This document shows positions 43,667 to 53,243 of a DNA stretch of 64,000 nt, in pieces; position 1 is the stretch's first letter, and every line of letters begins with the position of its first letter. The translations under genes were made by a program, and so were the position numbers. The notes under the pieces were generated by a model. That model was not told the DNA's origin, ran no database searches, and saw only the letters and a list, made by a program, of their open reading frames with translations. Source of the DNA: an uncultured beta proteobacterium. Its GTDB lineage: Bacteria > Pseudomonadota > Gammaproteobacteria > Burkholderiales > SG8-41. Location: contig CAISYC010000058.1 in assembly GCA_903889565.1 (NCBI GenBank), forward strand, positions 1 through 64,000. The letters run 5' to 3'.

Positions 43667-44620
43667 TCAATCCAGAACCTGCACGCCCCACGGCGCCTGA
43701 CCGACCGGCACGGTGGTGATGACGGCGTTCTTGAGCGTATCGATCACCGTCACGCTGTTCGAGCGGCCGTTGGCTACATAAAGCTTTTTGCCGTCGCGCG
43801 TGATCGACATGTTCCACGGCCGCTGGCCGACCGGGATCGTCGCCGTGACCTCGTCGCGCGCGGTGTCGATCACCATCACATTGCCGTCGCCGCCGTTGCT
43901 GACGTAGACATGCTTGCCGTCGGGATTCATGGTGAGGCCATTGGAGCGCAGGCCGGCCTTGATGCTGCGCAGAACCTTGTGTTCCCGCGCATCGAGCACG
44001 AACACGGTATCGGCGCGTTCGCAGGCTACGTAGGCCTTGGCGCCGTCCGGCGTGAAGGCGATGCCGCGCGGCCGCATGGCGAGCGTCAACTGCGCGATCG
44101 ATTTGCGCGCGGCGACGTCGATGATTTCCACCTTGTCGTCTTCTTCCGCGCTGACGTAAACAAAACGTCCGTCCGGCGAAAACACCGCATGCTCCGGATT
44201 TTCGGCGCGTATCTTGACGCGGAATGCGACTGCGCCGCTGGCGGTATCGACGAACACCACGCTGTTATCGAGTTCCACCGCCGCCGAGACCAGGCTGCCG
44301 TCGCGCGAAATGTAGACGCCCTCGGGCGATTCGCCCAGATCGACCTCCCTGACCACGCTGCGCTTTTCGACATCGATGATCAACAGTCCGTTACTCGACT
44401 GCTCGGAAACGTAGGCGAACTTGCGCGCGGCATTCACCGCGGCGCCGCGCGGCTTGCCGCCGGTTTTGATCTCGCCGATCACCGTGTCGGATGCGGTATC
44501 GATCAGCGACAGGCTGCCGCTGCCCTCGTTGCTGACGAGCGCGACGCCCGCCGATGCCGGCGCCGCCAACATTGCCGCGAGCAAAAAGAGCATGACGGTC
44601 GTGCCGGTGCGAATGTCCAT
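43667..44620 (-). CDS. Periplasmic YVTN beta-propeller protein (PQQ-associated type)
   Basis: 317 residues from ATG 44620 (ggag nine bases upstream). Signal peptide to about ASAG, then seven repeats of a YncE/YVTN-type blade, for example ALVSNEGSGSLSLIDTASDT, KFAYVSEQSSNGLLIIDVEK and KLYVANGRSNSVTVIDTLKN. The protein closely follows the pattern of beta-propellers encoded with PQQ-dependent alcohol oxidation genes (TIGR03866-like). It is the last gene of the alcohol-oxidation module. It may be a scaffold or a ligand-binding accessory. Confidence 0.87.
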   Translation of the reverse strand: MDIRTGTTVMLFLLAAMLAAPASAGVALVSNEGSGSLSLIDTASDTVIGEIKTGGKPRGAAVNAARKFAYVSEQSSNGLLIIDVEKRSVVREVDLGESPEGVYISRDGSLVSAAVELDNSVVFVDTASGAVAFRVKIRAENPEHAVFSPDGRFVYVSAEEDDKVEIIDVAARKSIAQLTLAMRPRGIAFTPDGAKAYVACERADTVFVLDAREHKVLRSIKAGLRSNGLTMNPDGKHVYVSNGGDGNVMVIDTARDEVTATIPVGQRPWNMSITRDGKKLYVANGRSNSVTVIDTLKNAVITTVPVGQAPWGVQVLD

Positions 44621-44633
44621 GTTCAAGTCTCCA

Positions 44634-45182
44634 TCAGGTAACCGGGCGGCGCCATGCCCACATGCGCCGCAGAATGCCGTCGCGATCGACAAAGCGATGC
44701 TTCAGCGCGGCGGCAATGTGCAGCGTGATCAGCCCGATCAGCAGGCTCGCCGTGCTCAGATGCACCACACTGCACAGGTCTTTGAGTTCCGGCGCATCCC
44801 AGCCCCAGTATGGCAGCTTGTTGCCGAAATAAACGATCGGATATTTGGTGAATGACGAGCCGAGAAAACCGCTCACCGGCATCAGCACCATGCACAGGTA
44901 GAGCAGATGATGGTTGGCGGCGGCAGCGATCCGCGCCCAGCGCGGCATGCTCGCCGGCAGCGGCGGCGCGCGATGCGTGAAACGCCAGCCGACACGCACC
45001 AGGATCAGCAGGCCCAGCGTCAGACCGATCGACTTGTGAATATTGAACCACCACGCGCGAACGCCCGGCGGATCTTTCGGAATGCCGATCATCCACAGGC
45101 CCAGCGCGATCTGCGCGATGACGCAGAATGCGATCAACCAGTGCAGGACGACCGCAGTGCGGGTGTAAGCCGGTTCTTGCAT
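44634..45182 (-). CDS. Cytochrome b561-type membrane protein
   Basis: 182 residues from ATG 45182, with an in-frame TTG 21 bp earlier. Four transmembrane helices with haem-ligand His in VVLHWLIAFCVIAQ, FNIHKSIGLTLGL, ANHHLLYLCMVLM and STASLLIGLITLHIAAALKH. The family transfers electrons between the quinone pool and periplasmic partners. Here it lies between cytochrome c and the beta-propeller in the PQQ module, so it may link alcohol oxidation to quinones. Confidence 0.88.
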   Translation of the reverse strand: MQEPAYTRTAVVLHWLIAFCVIAQIALGLWMIGIPKDPPGVRAWWFNIHKSIGLTLGLLILVRVGWRFTHRAPPLPASMPRWARIAAAANHHLLYLCMVLMPVSGFLGSSFTKYPIVYFGNKLPYWGWDAPELKDLCSVVHLSTASLLIGLITLHIAAALKHRFVDRDGILRRMWAWRRPVT

Positions 45183-45255
45183 GGCATTCGATCGGTCAAC
45201 CAAAGTCGGGAAATATACAACGGGGCACGACCCGCTTGCTGATTACCGAAGCAGG

Positions 45256-45582
45256 TTATTTTTTCTCGCCCGCCATCACATATGACCACAGCGCCTCGAT
45301 TTCATCTGCCTGGAACAGGTCGCCCCACGGCGGCATCTGGTTCTTGCCCCGGGTCACCGAATTCAGAAAACGGCTTTTCTGCTCCGGCGGAAAAGTGCGC
45401 AGGTCGAAAGCGCCCTGCGGATCCGCCATGTGCGGGCCGTGACAGGGCGCGCAGTTCTGCGAAAAAATCGACGCCCCGCGCTTGATCTGCTCGGGCGCGA
45501 ACTGCTCCTCGGCCACTGCGCTTGCCGGAGCCCGCACCATCGCCAGCAGAAGCGCGCCCGCTGCAAACGTGGCGCGCGTCAT
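45256..45582 (-). CDS. Small periplasmic cytochrome c
   Basis: 108 residues. Signal peptide MTRATFAAGALLLAMVRAPA, then one haem site QNCAPCHGPHM and a distal Met in QMPPWGDLF. ATG 45582 overlaps the stop of the third PQQ dehydrogenase (ATGA), so translation is coupled and it is the likely electron acceptor of these dehydrogenases. It is a class-I monohaem cytochrome of cytochrome c-L-like role rather than sequence. Confidence 0.9.
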   Translation of the reverse strand: MTRATFAAGALLLAMVRAPASAVAEEQFAPEQIKRGASIFSQNCAPCHGPHMADPQGAFDLRTFPPEQKSRFLNSVTRGKNQMPPWGDLFQADEIEALWSYVMAGEKK

Positions 45583-47249
45583 TCCGGCATCAGCGCAAAG
45601 GTCCAGACCGATCCGCCAAGCGGAACGTCGGGCAGGCCGCGGCGCTGCGACGTGGTGCCGCCGATGCCCGACAGAATGGTCACGTACTGGCGACCGTTGC
45701 GGGTCCAGGTCACCGGCTGCGCATTGACGCCGGAGGGCGTGCGGAAGCTCCACAGCTGGGTGCCGTTGTCGGCGTCCACCGCGACGACTTCGCCCGAATG
45801 CTTGCCGGTAAACAGCAGTCCGCCGCCGGTCACCAGCACGGCCGAGCCCGGCAGTTCACCCATGATCGGCACGCTCCACTTCGGCTTGGCCGTCAGCGGG
45901 TCGATCGCTTCGATGTGCCCGCCGACCGTCGTCGGCGTCACCGGCGAGTAAGTGGCCTCGACCGCCTGATAGCGCAAACCCGGTTTGAACGGTTCGATCG
46001 GAATCAATTTGTAATTCGAGTAACCCTCGTTGGTGTTGGCATACAGGAGACCGGTGTTCGGATTGAACGCCGCATGCATCCAGTTTTTGCCGCCGCGCAC
46101 GCTCGGATACAACTGGATCTGCTCGCCGGCACGCAGCTTCTTCGCCACCTCCGATTCGACCGGACGGCCGGTCTTCATATCGACGTGCGTAGCCCAGTTG
46201 ACCCTGGCGAAGGGCTTGGCCGACAGCAGTTCGCCGGTTACGCGATCAAGCACATAGAGAAAACCGTTGCGGTTCATCTGCATCGCCACTTTGCGCAGCT
46301 TGCCATCGACGTTGATGTCGGCGAGGATGATTTCCCATACCGAGTCCCAATCGAAGATTTCGTTCGGCGCCGCCTGGTAATGCCAGACGATCTCGCCGGT
46401 CTTCGGCCGCATTGCCAGAATGGACGACGTATAGAGATTGTCACCCTTGCGGTTTTCCGGGTTGTATGGCGCGGCGTTGCCGGTGCCCCAGTACATCAGA
46501 TCGAGCTCGGGATCATACGAACCGGTGATCCAGGTGCTCGCACCGCCGTGCAGGTAGGCGTCGTTGGCGGGCCAGGTCTCGCTGCCCTTTTCGCCCGGAC
46601 CCGGAATCGTGTAGCGGCGCCACAGGTGTTCGCCGGTGTCAGGATTCCAGCCGTCAAGAAAACAGCGCGCGCCGAATTCGGCGCCCGAACAACCGGTGAC
46701 CAGCACGCCGTTGGCCACCAGCGGCGCCATCGTCAGCGAATAGCCCTGTTTCCATTCGGCGACCTTCTGCTTCCACAATTCCTTGCCGGTCTTCTGGTCG
46801 AGCGCGAGCACGTAGGCGTCGATGGTGGTGCGCAGCACCTTGCCGTTATAGAGCGCAACGCCCTTGTTGGAAACGCCGCAACACACCACGCGCGGCGTGT
46901 CGGCATCGAAGTTCACTGCCGTGCGCCACAATTGTTTGCCGCTCACGGCATCGATGGCGAGCGTCCATTTGGCGTCACTCACGTACATCACGCCGTCATA
47001 GATCATCGGTTGCGCCTGTTCACCGAAGTCGTTCTCCAGACCGAGCGTCCACACCGGCACCAGCTTCTTCACGTTCGCCTTGTTGATCTGCGCCAGCGGG
47101 CTGTAGCGGTTCTGCGCATAGCCCATGCCGTAGGTCAGGATGTTGTCGGTGTTGCTGCCGTCGCTCTTGAGGTCGCCCGCGGTCGGGCCGAACTGCGCGC
47201 AGCCCGCGCACGCCAGCAGTACGACAAGGGCGATCAATGCTTTGCTCAT
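45579..47249 (-). CDS. PQQ-dependent alcohol dehydrogenase 3, predicted lanthanide type
   Basis: 556 residues, eight-bladed propeller of the methanol/ethanol dehydrogenase family. Vicinal disulphide Cys123-Cys124 (VVCCGVSNKG), metal ligands Glu191 (GAEFG) and Asn258 (GTGNAAPYN), catalytic Asp300 with a second Asp302 (FDWDSVW). The second Asp replaces the Ala or Ser of calcium enzymes and marks lanthanide-dependent XoxF/PedH types. The leader (LVVLLACAGC) may be a lipoprotein signal, unlike the other two copies. ATG 47249. No fused haem domain, so it needs a separate cytochrome, supplied by the next gene. Confidence 0.9.
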   Translation of the reverse strand: MSKALIALVVLLACAGCAQFGPTAGDLKSDGSNTDNILTYGMGYAQNRYSPLAQINKANVKKLVPVWTLGLENDFGEQAQPMIYDGVMYVSDAKWTLAIDAVSGKQLWRTAVNFDADTPRVVCCGVSNKGVALYNGKVLRTTIDAYVLALDQKTGKELWKQKVAEWKQGYSLTMAPLVANGVLVTGCSGAEFGARCFLDGWNPDTGEHLWRRYTIPGPGEKGSETWPANDAYLHGGASTWITGSYDPELDLMYWGTGNAAPYNPENRKGDNLYTSSILAMRPKTGEIVWHYQAAPNEIFDWDSVWEIILADINVDGKLRKVAMQMNRNGFLYVLDRVTGELLSAKPFARVNWATHVDMKTGRPVESEVAKKLRAGEQIQLYPSVRGGKNWMHAAFNPNTGLLYANTNEGYSNYKLIPIEPFKPGLRYQAVEATYSPVTPTTVGGHIEAIDPLTAKPKWSVPIMGELPGSAVLVTGGGLLFTGKHSGEVVAVDADNGTQLWSFRTPSGVNAQPVTWTRNGRQYVTILSGIGGTTSQRRGLPDVPLGGSVWTFALMPE

Positions 47250-47283
47250 GATTTTCTCCCCGCTCCGTTCGCGCGTATTCTGC

Positions 47284-48960
47284 CTACTGGTCCATTACCG
47301 CAAACGCCCATACCGAGCCGCCGCGCGGAATGTTTTTGAGTTCGCCCGCCATCCGGATCTGATTGACGCCGCCGAGACCCGACTGAATCACCACATACTG
47401 GCGGCCCTTGAAGGTGAACGTGATCGGCTGCGCGTTGATGCCGGAGCCGGTCTGGAACTGCCACAGCGTCTTGCCGGTATCGATGTCGAGCGCCTGGAAT
47501 TCGCCGGTTTCCTTGCCGGTGAACAGCAGGCCGCCGGCGCTCGCCAGTACCGCGGCGTAATTCGGAATGTCGTAGATCGGCGCACGCCACTTCGGCGCGC
47601 CCGACAGCGGGTCGATCGCCTCGACGTGGGCAACCGGCTCGCCGGCGACCTGCGGCACGCGCTTGTTCTCGACGCCGACGTAACGCTGGCCGGGCTTGAA
47701 TTCAGCGGGTATGAAGCGGTAGGTGTGCGCAATGTGCATCGTGTTGGCGTAGAGCAGCCCGGTTTCAGGATTGAACGCCGCGTGCGGCCAGTTCTTCGCG
47801 CCCCACGGGCTCGGCCACACCTCGACCGTTTCGCCCGCGCGCACGCGCTTGGATACTTCGGATTCGACCGGCCGGCCGGTGGCCATATCGACATGCGTCG
47901 CCCACGTTACCTTTTCGAAGGGCTTCGCCGACAGCAGCTTGCCGTTGACGCGATCGAGTACGTAGAGAAAGCCGTTGCGGTTCATCTGCATGACGACCTT
48001 GCGCTTGGCGCCTTCGACGGCGATGTCGGCAAGTATCATTTCCCAGTTCGCATCCCAGTCGTACATCTCGTTGGGCGAGAACTGGTAGTGCCAGACGATC
48101 TCGCCGGTCTTCGGCCGGAACGCGAGCACCGATGCGGTGTAGAGATTGTCGCCGGGCCGCGTCTGCGGATTCCACGGGCCGGCGTTGCCGGTGCCCCAGT
48201 AGACGAGATCGAGTTCCGGGTCGTACGAGCCGGTGATCCAGGTCGAACCGCCGCCGTGCAGATAGGCGTCGCCGGCGGGCCACGTTTCATTGCCCTTTTC
48301 GCCGGGCCCCGGCACCGTGTAACGCCGCCACAATTGCTTGCCCGTGTCCGGGTCCCAGCCGTCGAGCCACAGGCGCGTGCCGAATTCGGCGCCCGACATG
48401 CCGGTGATCAGCACGCCGTTGGCGACCAGCGGCGCGCCGGTGATGGTAAAGCCCTCCTTCCAGTCGGCCGCCTTCTGCCGCCACAATTCCTTGCCGGTCT
48501 TCTGGTCGAGCGCGATGACGAACGCATCGAGCGTGCCGCGAAACAGTTTGCCGTTGTAGAGCGCCGGCCCCTTGTTGGATATGCCGCAGCAGACCACGCG
48601 CGGCGTCGCCGGATCCCATTCCACCGGGGTGCGCCACAACTGCTTGCCGGTTGCGATATCGATCGCCAGCGTTGCATCGGCGTCGGTCACGTACATGACG
48701 CCGTTGTAGACGAGCGGCTGCCCCTGCTCGCCGTAGTTGCTGCCGGTCGATACGTTCCAGATCGGCACCAGCCGCTTTACCGTCTGCTTGTTGACCTGCT
48801 TGAGCGCGCTGTAGCGGTTCTGGTTGTAACCCATGCCGTAGGTCAGCACGTTTTCGGTGCTGCCGCCCTTGCCGTCGCTCTTCAGTTCGGCATCGGTTTG
48901 CGCGAACGCCGGCAACTGCATCGCCGCCAGGGTGATCGCCGTCAAAAATATTTTTTTCAT
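47284..48960 (-). CDS. PQQ-dependent alcohol dehydrogenase 2, predicted lanthanide type
   Basis: 558 residues. Signal peptide MKKIFLTAITLAAMQLPAFA. Cys124-Cys125 pair, Glu192, Asn259 and Asp301/Asp303 (YDWDANW) align with the copies on both sides. It differs most from the other two in the second half (VENKRVPQVAGEPVAHVEAI), so substrate range may differ. ATG 48960, 53 bp after the first copy's stop. The three genes are clearly tandem duplicates that have diverged. Confidence 0.92.
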   Translation of the reverse strand: MKKIFLTAITLAAMQLPAFAQTDAELKSDGKGGSTENVLTYGMGYNQNRYSALKQVNKQTVKRLVPIWNVSTGSNYGEQGQPLVYNGVMYVTDADATLAIDIATGKQLWRTPVEWDPATPRVVCCGISNKGPALYNGKLFRGTLDAFVIALDQKTGKELWRQKAADWKEGFTITGAPLVANGVLITGMSGAEFGTRLWLDGWDPDTGKQLWRRYTVPGPGEKGNETWPAGDAYLHGGGSTWITGSYDPELDLVYWGTGNAGPWNPQTRPGDNLYTASVLAFRPKTGEIVWHYQFSPNEMYDWDANWEMILADIAVEGAKRKVVMQMNRNGFLYVLDRVNGKLLSAKPFEKVTWATHVDMATGRPVESEVSKRVRAGETVEVWPSPWGAKNWPHAAFNPETGLLYANTMHIAHTYRFIPAEFKPGQRYVGVENKRVPQVAGEPVAHVEAIDPLSGAPKWRAPIYDIPNYAAVLASAGGLLFTGKETGEFQALDIDTGKTLWQFQTGSGINAQPITFTFKGRQYVVIQSGLGGVNQIRMAGELKNIPRGGSVWAFAVMDQ

Positions 48961-49012
48961 GATTTCCGTTCCCTCTTAAAATCGTCCGCCTGCCGCGAGA
49001 TGCCGCCCGGCG

Positions 49013-50686
49013 TTATTTGTCGAACAGCGCGAAGGTCCATACCGAACCGCCGACCGGCACGTCCTTCAATGCCGCGCGGTTGCGCGTGCCGTAAAGCCCG
49101 CCGAGGCCCGACAGCACCGTCAGGTACTGTTTGCCGTTGAGCGTCCAGGTAACCGGCATTGCGTTGATGCCCGAACTGGTGCGGAACTCCCACAGCGTCT
49201 CACCGGTATCCGCATCGAGCGCGAAGAATTCGCCGGTGTGCTTGCCGCTGAACAGCAGGCCGCCGCCGGTGGCCAGCATCGCCGAGGCAATCTGGTAATC
49301 CTTCACCGGCACGCGCCATTTGGCCTGCGCGGTCAAGGGATCGATCGCCTCGATGTGACCGACGATGTCGCCAGGATTGACCGGCGGATAGTTATTGTCG
49401 ACGCCGACATAGCGCTGGCCGGCCTTGAACGGCACGAGATCGATCAGCTTGATCGTCGAGTAGCCGTGGTTGGTGTTTGCGTACAACAGGCCCGTGTTCG
49501 GATTGAACGCGGCGTGCGGCCAGTTCTTGGCGCCGCGCGTGCTCGGCCACATTTCAAACGGCTCACCGGCGCGGTATTTTTTGGCGCCTTCCGACTCCAC
49601 CGGACGACCGGTGGCCATATCAACATGAGTCGCCCAGGTGATCTTGCCATAGGCCTTGGCCGAAATAAGCTGGCCGTTGGTGCGATCGAGCACGTAGAGA
49701 AAGCCGTTGCGATTCATCTGCATCGCAACCTTGCGCAATTTGCCGCCGACATTGATGTCGGCGAGGATCACTTCCCACACCGCATCCCAGTCATAGATGT
49801 CGTTCGGCGTGGCCTGGTAATGCCAGACGATCTCGCCGGTCTTCGGGCGCACCGCGATGATCGATGCGGTATACAGATTGTCGCCCTTGCGCACCGACGG
49901 ATTCCACGGCCCGCCGTTGCCGGTGCCCCAGTACATGAGGTCGAGTTCGGGATCGTAGGAGCCCGTCACCCAGGTGCTGCCGCCGCCGTGCAGATGCGCC
50001 TCGCGCGGCTCCCAGGTTTCGTAGCCCTTGTCGCCGGGTCCGGCCGTCGTGTAGCGGCGCCACAGATGCTTGCCCGTGTCCGGGTCCCAGCCGTCGAGAA
50101 AGCCGCGCACGCCGAACTCGGCGCCGGAAATGCCCGTCACCAGCACGCCGTTGGCAATCAGCGGCGCGACCGTCTGCGAATAGCCCTCTTTCCATTCGGC
50201 CGCCTTCTGTTTCCACAATTCCTTGCCGGTCTTCTGGTCGAGCGCGACGACAAACGCATTGAGCGTGGTGCGGAAAACCTTGCCGTTATAGACGGCCACC
50301 CCCTTGTTGGACACGCCGCAGCAGACGACGCGCGGCACTTCCGGTTCGAAATTGACCGCCGTGCGCCAGAGCTGGCGGCCGCTCAGCGCATCGATCGCAA
50401 CCGTCCATTTCGCATTGCTGACATACATGACGCCGTTGAAAACAATCGGCTGCGCCTGCTCGCCGAAATCGTTTTCGAGTCCGGCCGTCCACACCGGCAC
50501 CAGCTTTTTCACGTTCGATTTGTTGATCTGCGCGAGCGGGCTGTAGCGGTTCTGCGCATAGCCCATGCCGTAGGTGAGCACGTTGTCGCTGTTGCGGCCG
50601 TCACTCTTCAGATCGGCGTCGGTCTGCGCATACGCGCCGCCGGCAAATGCCAACCCCAGCAGCAACGCTGTCGAAATCGTCTTCAT
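49013..50686 (-). CDS. PQQ-dependent alcohol dehydrogenase 1, predicted lanthanide type
   Basis: 557 residues from ATG 50686 with ggagg upstream. An open extension to 50725 lacks a leader. Signal peptide MKTISTALLLGLAFAGGAYA. Cys122-Cys123, Glu190, Asn257, Asp299/Asp301 (YDWDAVW), numbers almost equal to those of XoxF methanol dehydrogenases. It is more like copy 3 than copy 2. It lies 155 bp downstream of the TonB receptor gene and is the first dehydrogenase of the module. Confidence 0.92.
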   Translation of the reverse strand: MKTISTALLLGLAFAGGAYAQTDADLKSDGRNSDNVLTYGMGYAQNRYSPLAQINKSNVKKLVPVWTAGLENDFGEQAQPIVFNGVMYVSNAKWTVAIDALSGRQLWRTAVNFEPEVPRVVCCGVSNKGVAVYNGKVFRTTLNAFVVALDQKTGKELWKQKAAEWKEGYSQTVAPLIANGVLVTGISGAEFGVRGFLDGWDPDTGKHLWRRYTTAGPGDKGYETWEPREAHLHGGGSTWVTGSYDPELDLMYWGTGNGGPWNPSVRKGDNLYTASIIAVRPKTGEIVWHYQATPNDIYDWDAVWEVILADINVGGKLRKVAMQMNRNGFLYVLDRTNGQLISAKAYGKITWATHVDMATGRPVESEGAKKYRAGEPFEMWPSTRGAKNWPHAAFNPNTGLLYANTNHGYSTIKLIDLVPFKAGQRYVGVDNNYPPVNPGDIVGHIEAIDPLTAQAKWRVPVKDYQIASAMLATGGGLLFSGKHTGEFFALDADTGETLWEFRTSSGINAMPVTWTLNGKQYLTVLSGLGGLYGTRNRAALKDVPVGGSVWTFALFDK

Positions 50687-50840
50687 TGGAACCTCCTCCG
50701 GTGTAGCCGCAAGCCGCGGCGTCATGGCGCCGGCCCGTCGATTGTTTTTGTTCTGGATGACGGCTAAATCTTAACAGTTACACCCGCGCCGCGCCAATGC
50801 GGCGATTTGCCGGCGAAGCCTGTTATCCAACTGAAACCGC

Positions 50841-52997
50841 CTAAAACCGGTAGGCCGCTCTCACGCCGGCCAGCCAGTTGCGGCCCGGCGCGCTTTCATA
50901 AAACTGGCTGGCGGACTGATTGACGATCAGCGACCCGACGTAGGCGCGATCGAGCAGATTGTCGATGCGCGCAAATTCGGTGAGCGACCAGCCGCTGATG
51001 CTCTGCCGCGCAACCGCGCGCAGGTTCATGATGCCGTAGCCGCCCGCGTACGCCGCATTGACGTCGTTGGCGGCGATGCTGCCGGCGGCGCGGCCTTCGA
51101 GCGCGAATTCAAGCGACTTGTCGCTCTTGCGCCACATAATTTCGGCAAACAAGCCCTGGTCCGGCACACCGGGAATGCGGTTGCCGCTGACCACCGCGGT
51201 GGCGGTGCCGTTGACATTCAGCAGGCTGTAGGTTTCCACCACCTTTGCGCTCAGCCAGGTATAGGCGACGCTCGCCTGCAACTGCCACGGCAACTGCGTT
51301 TGCGCGCTGAGCTCGAGCCCCTGCCGCTCGGTTTTCGGCGCATTGGTGTAGGCGGTGCGGCCGCCGTTGCTGATGGCGACCACGATGTCGTTGGTGGTGA
51401 CGGCATCGAACAGCGCGATGTTGGCCTGCGTCGTTGCCGACAATTCGCTCTTGAGGCCGACCTCGACCTGCCGCGTGCGCGCAGCCTGCAGGCCGATGTT
51501 GCCGGTGTTCGGGCCGGGCACCGTAAGCAGGCTCGACGGGCTGTAAAAAACCTGGTTCAGCGTCGGCGTATCGAAGCCGGTACCCAGCGACAAATAGACA
51601 TTGGTCTTGTCCTGCAGGTAATACTGCAGCGACGCCATGCCGGTGGTTGCGCTGTAGCTATGGGTGCCGGGGCTCTGCGACGGCGTCAGATTGCTGAACG
51701 AACTGAGCAGGGTCTGCGACTGGCGCAGGCCCGCATTCAGTGCCAGCCGCTCGGCCGGCAGCCACTCCGCCTGCACGAAGCCGTCGCGGCTGCGCGCCAG
51801 CATGCTGTAGTTCTGCGTCGCCGCGCCGGTGAGATTGCCGCCGGTATTCAGAAACGCGAGCCGGTGGTCGTCGTTTTCATTGCCCTCGATGCCGGTGACG
51901 ACCTTGAACGGCATCCCGGCCAGCGTGCCCGTATGCAGCCAGTTGCCGTTGAGACCGAAGTAGTCGCGCTTCAGATCAATCACGCCATTGGCCCCCGTCG
52001 CCAGATACTGCAGGGTATGGCGGTCGCCGTAATAGGGGGTGAGCGTCAGCGTATCGTTGCCGCCCAAACGCTGCGTCAGGATCAGCGCCCCCTGCGACTG
52101 GTCGACGCTCTTGCGCGCATTGAACGCAATCGAGTTGGTGCCGGCGCCGGCGGCGTAGGTTTGCAACTGCGCAGCGGTCAAGCCCAGCGGATCGAGCGCG
52201 CGCAGGCTGACGTCGTTGGCGACCACGGTAAGCGTTGTATCGGCGCCCAGCTTGAGGCCGAGCTTGACGTTGTCGTTCTGGCGGTCGGCATTGCTGTGAT
52301 CGCGATAACCGCTGGTGTGCAGGGTGCCGGCATCGAGCACGTAATTCATGTTGCCCTGTTCGCCGTCGAACTTGACGCCGTACTTGCGCTGACCGAAGGA
52401 ACCGGCGGAAAAATACGGCGTCGCGTTGGCCCCCGGGCCGCCGTTCTCCGTAAACACATTGATGACGCCGCCGGCCGAATTGCCATACAGCGCCGAGAAC
52501 GGACCGCGCATGACTTCGATGCGGTCGGCGGAGGCGAGATCGATGTGCGAGATCTGGCCCTGCCCATCGGCCATGGTGCCGGGGATGCCATCGACGTAGA
52601 TCCTGATGCCGCGCGCACCGAAGGTTGAATTGGCGCCGAAGCCGCGCGAGGAAATCAGCAGATCCTGCGCATAGTTCTGGCGGTTCAGCGCGAAGATGCC
52701 GGGCGCGCGCGCCAGCGGTTCGGACAGATTCTGCTCGGGCTGACCGTCATGTATCTGCGATCCATTGACGACGTTGATCGAGGCCGCCGTATCCATCACG
52801 CGCTGTTCGCTGCGGCTCGCCGAGGTCACCACCTCGTCGAGCAGGGCCGGCGTCTCCGCCGCCGCGACCGGCGGCGCCAGCGCGCCGGCGGCGCACAGCA
52901 GCAATATCAGGCCCCGGCACAACAACCTGTGCTCGCTCGTATTCAATCTGATCGTCCTCGTCGAAACCGCGCAACCGCCCGATTCTTTTAGTCTCAT
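50841..52997 (-). CDS. TonB-dependent outer-membrane receptor
   Basis: About 718 residues from ATG 52997. Two further in-frame starts lie upstream. Leader LILLLCAAGALAPPVAAAE, TonB-box-like LLDEVVTSASR, plug domain with INVVNGSQI, RGFGANSTFGARGIRIYVDG and RIEVMRGPFSALYGNSAGGV, then a 22-strand barrel ending in Phe (NWLAGVRAAYRF). It transports a scarce complexed ligand such as a metal chelate. Its position directly upstream of three lanthanide-type dehydrogenases suggests lanthanophore or PQQ uptake, by analogy with receptors in lanthanide-utilisation clusters. This is inference. Confidence 0.88.
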   Translation of the reverse strand: MRLKESGGCAVSTRTIRLNTSEHRLLCRGLILLLCAAGALAPPVAAAETPALLDEVVTSASRSEQRVMDTAASINVVNGSQIHDGQPEQNLSEPLARAPGIFALNRQNYAQDLLISSRGFGANSTFGARGIRIYVDGIPGTMADGQGQISHIDLASADRIEVMRGPFSALYGNSAGGVINVFTENGGPGANATPYFSAGSFGQRKYGVKFDGEQGNMNYVLDAGTLHTSGYRDHSNADRQNDNVKLGLKLGADTTLTVVANDVSLRALDPLGLTAAQLQTYAAGAGTNSIAFNARKSVDQSQGALILTQRLGGNDTLTLTPYYGDRHTLQYLATGANGVIDLKRDYFGLNGNWLHTGTLAGMPFKVVTGIEGNENDDHRLAFLNTGGNLTGAATQNYSMLARSRDGFVQAEWLPAERLALNAGLRQSQTLLSSFSNLTPSQSPGTHSYSATTGMASLQYYLQDKTNVYLSLGTGFDTPTLNQVFYSPSSLLTVPGPNTGNIGLQAARTRQVEVGLKSELSATTQANIALFDAVTTNDIVVAISNGGRTAYTNAPKTERQGLELSAQTQLPWQLQASVAYTWLSAKVVETYSLLNVNGTATAVVSGNRIPGVPDQGLFAEIMWRKSDKSLEFALEGRAAGSIAANDVNAAYAGGYGIMNLRAVARQSISGWSLTEFARIDNLLDRAYVGSLIVNQSASQFYESAPGRNWLAGVRAAYRF

Positions 52998-53243
52998 CGT
53001 TCCACCGCGCCGGGCGGCCGCTGACAGATTGCGTTTCAACCCGCATCATAAACCCTTGCGGTCGCGCTGACAGCCGTCAACACATGCGAATATGGCCATG
53101 AGACCGGCAGGGGATTCGCCGGCGTTTGTAAGCCGGCGCCGACCGGCGCATACTCCGGAAAAAATCCTGCGCCTGCGGTTCCGCCCCTCGCAACCGGCTT
53201 ACGCACGAGCGCATTCAATCGCAAAAGTACTGGAGGAGTGATC

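Noticed and set aside
47140-49140. A 666-codon plus-strand frame across PQQ dehydrogenases 2 and 3
   Set aside because: It arises as a shadow of two paralogous genes on the other strand.
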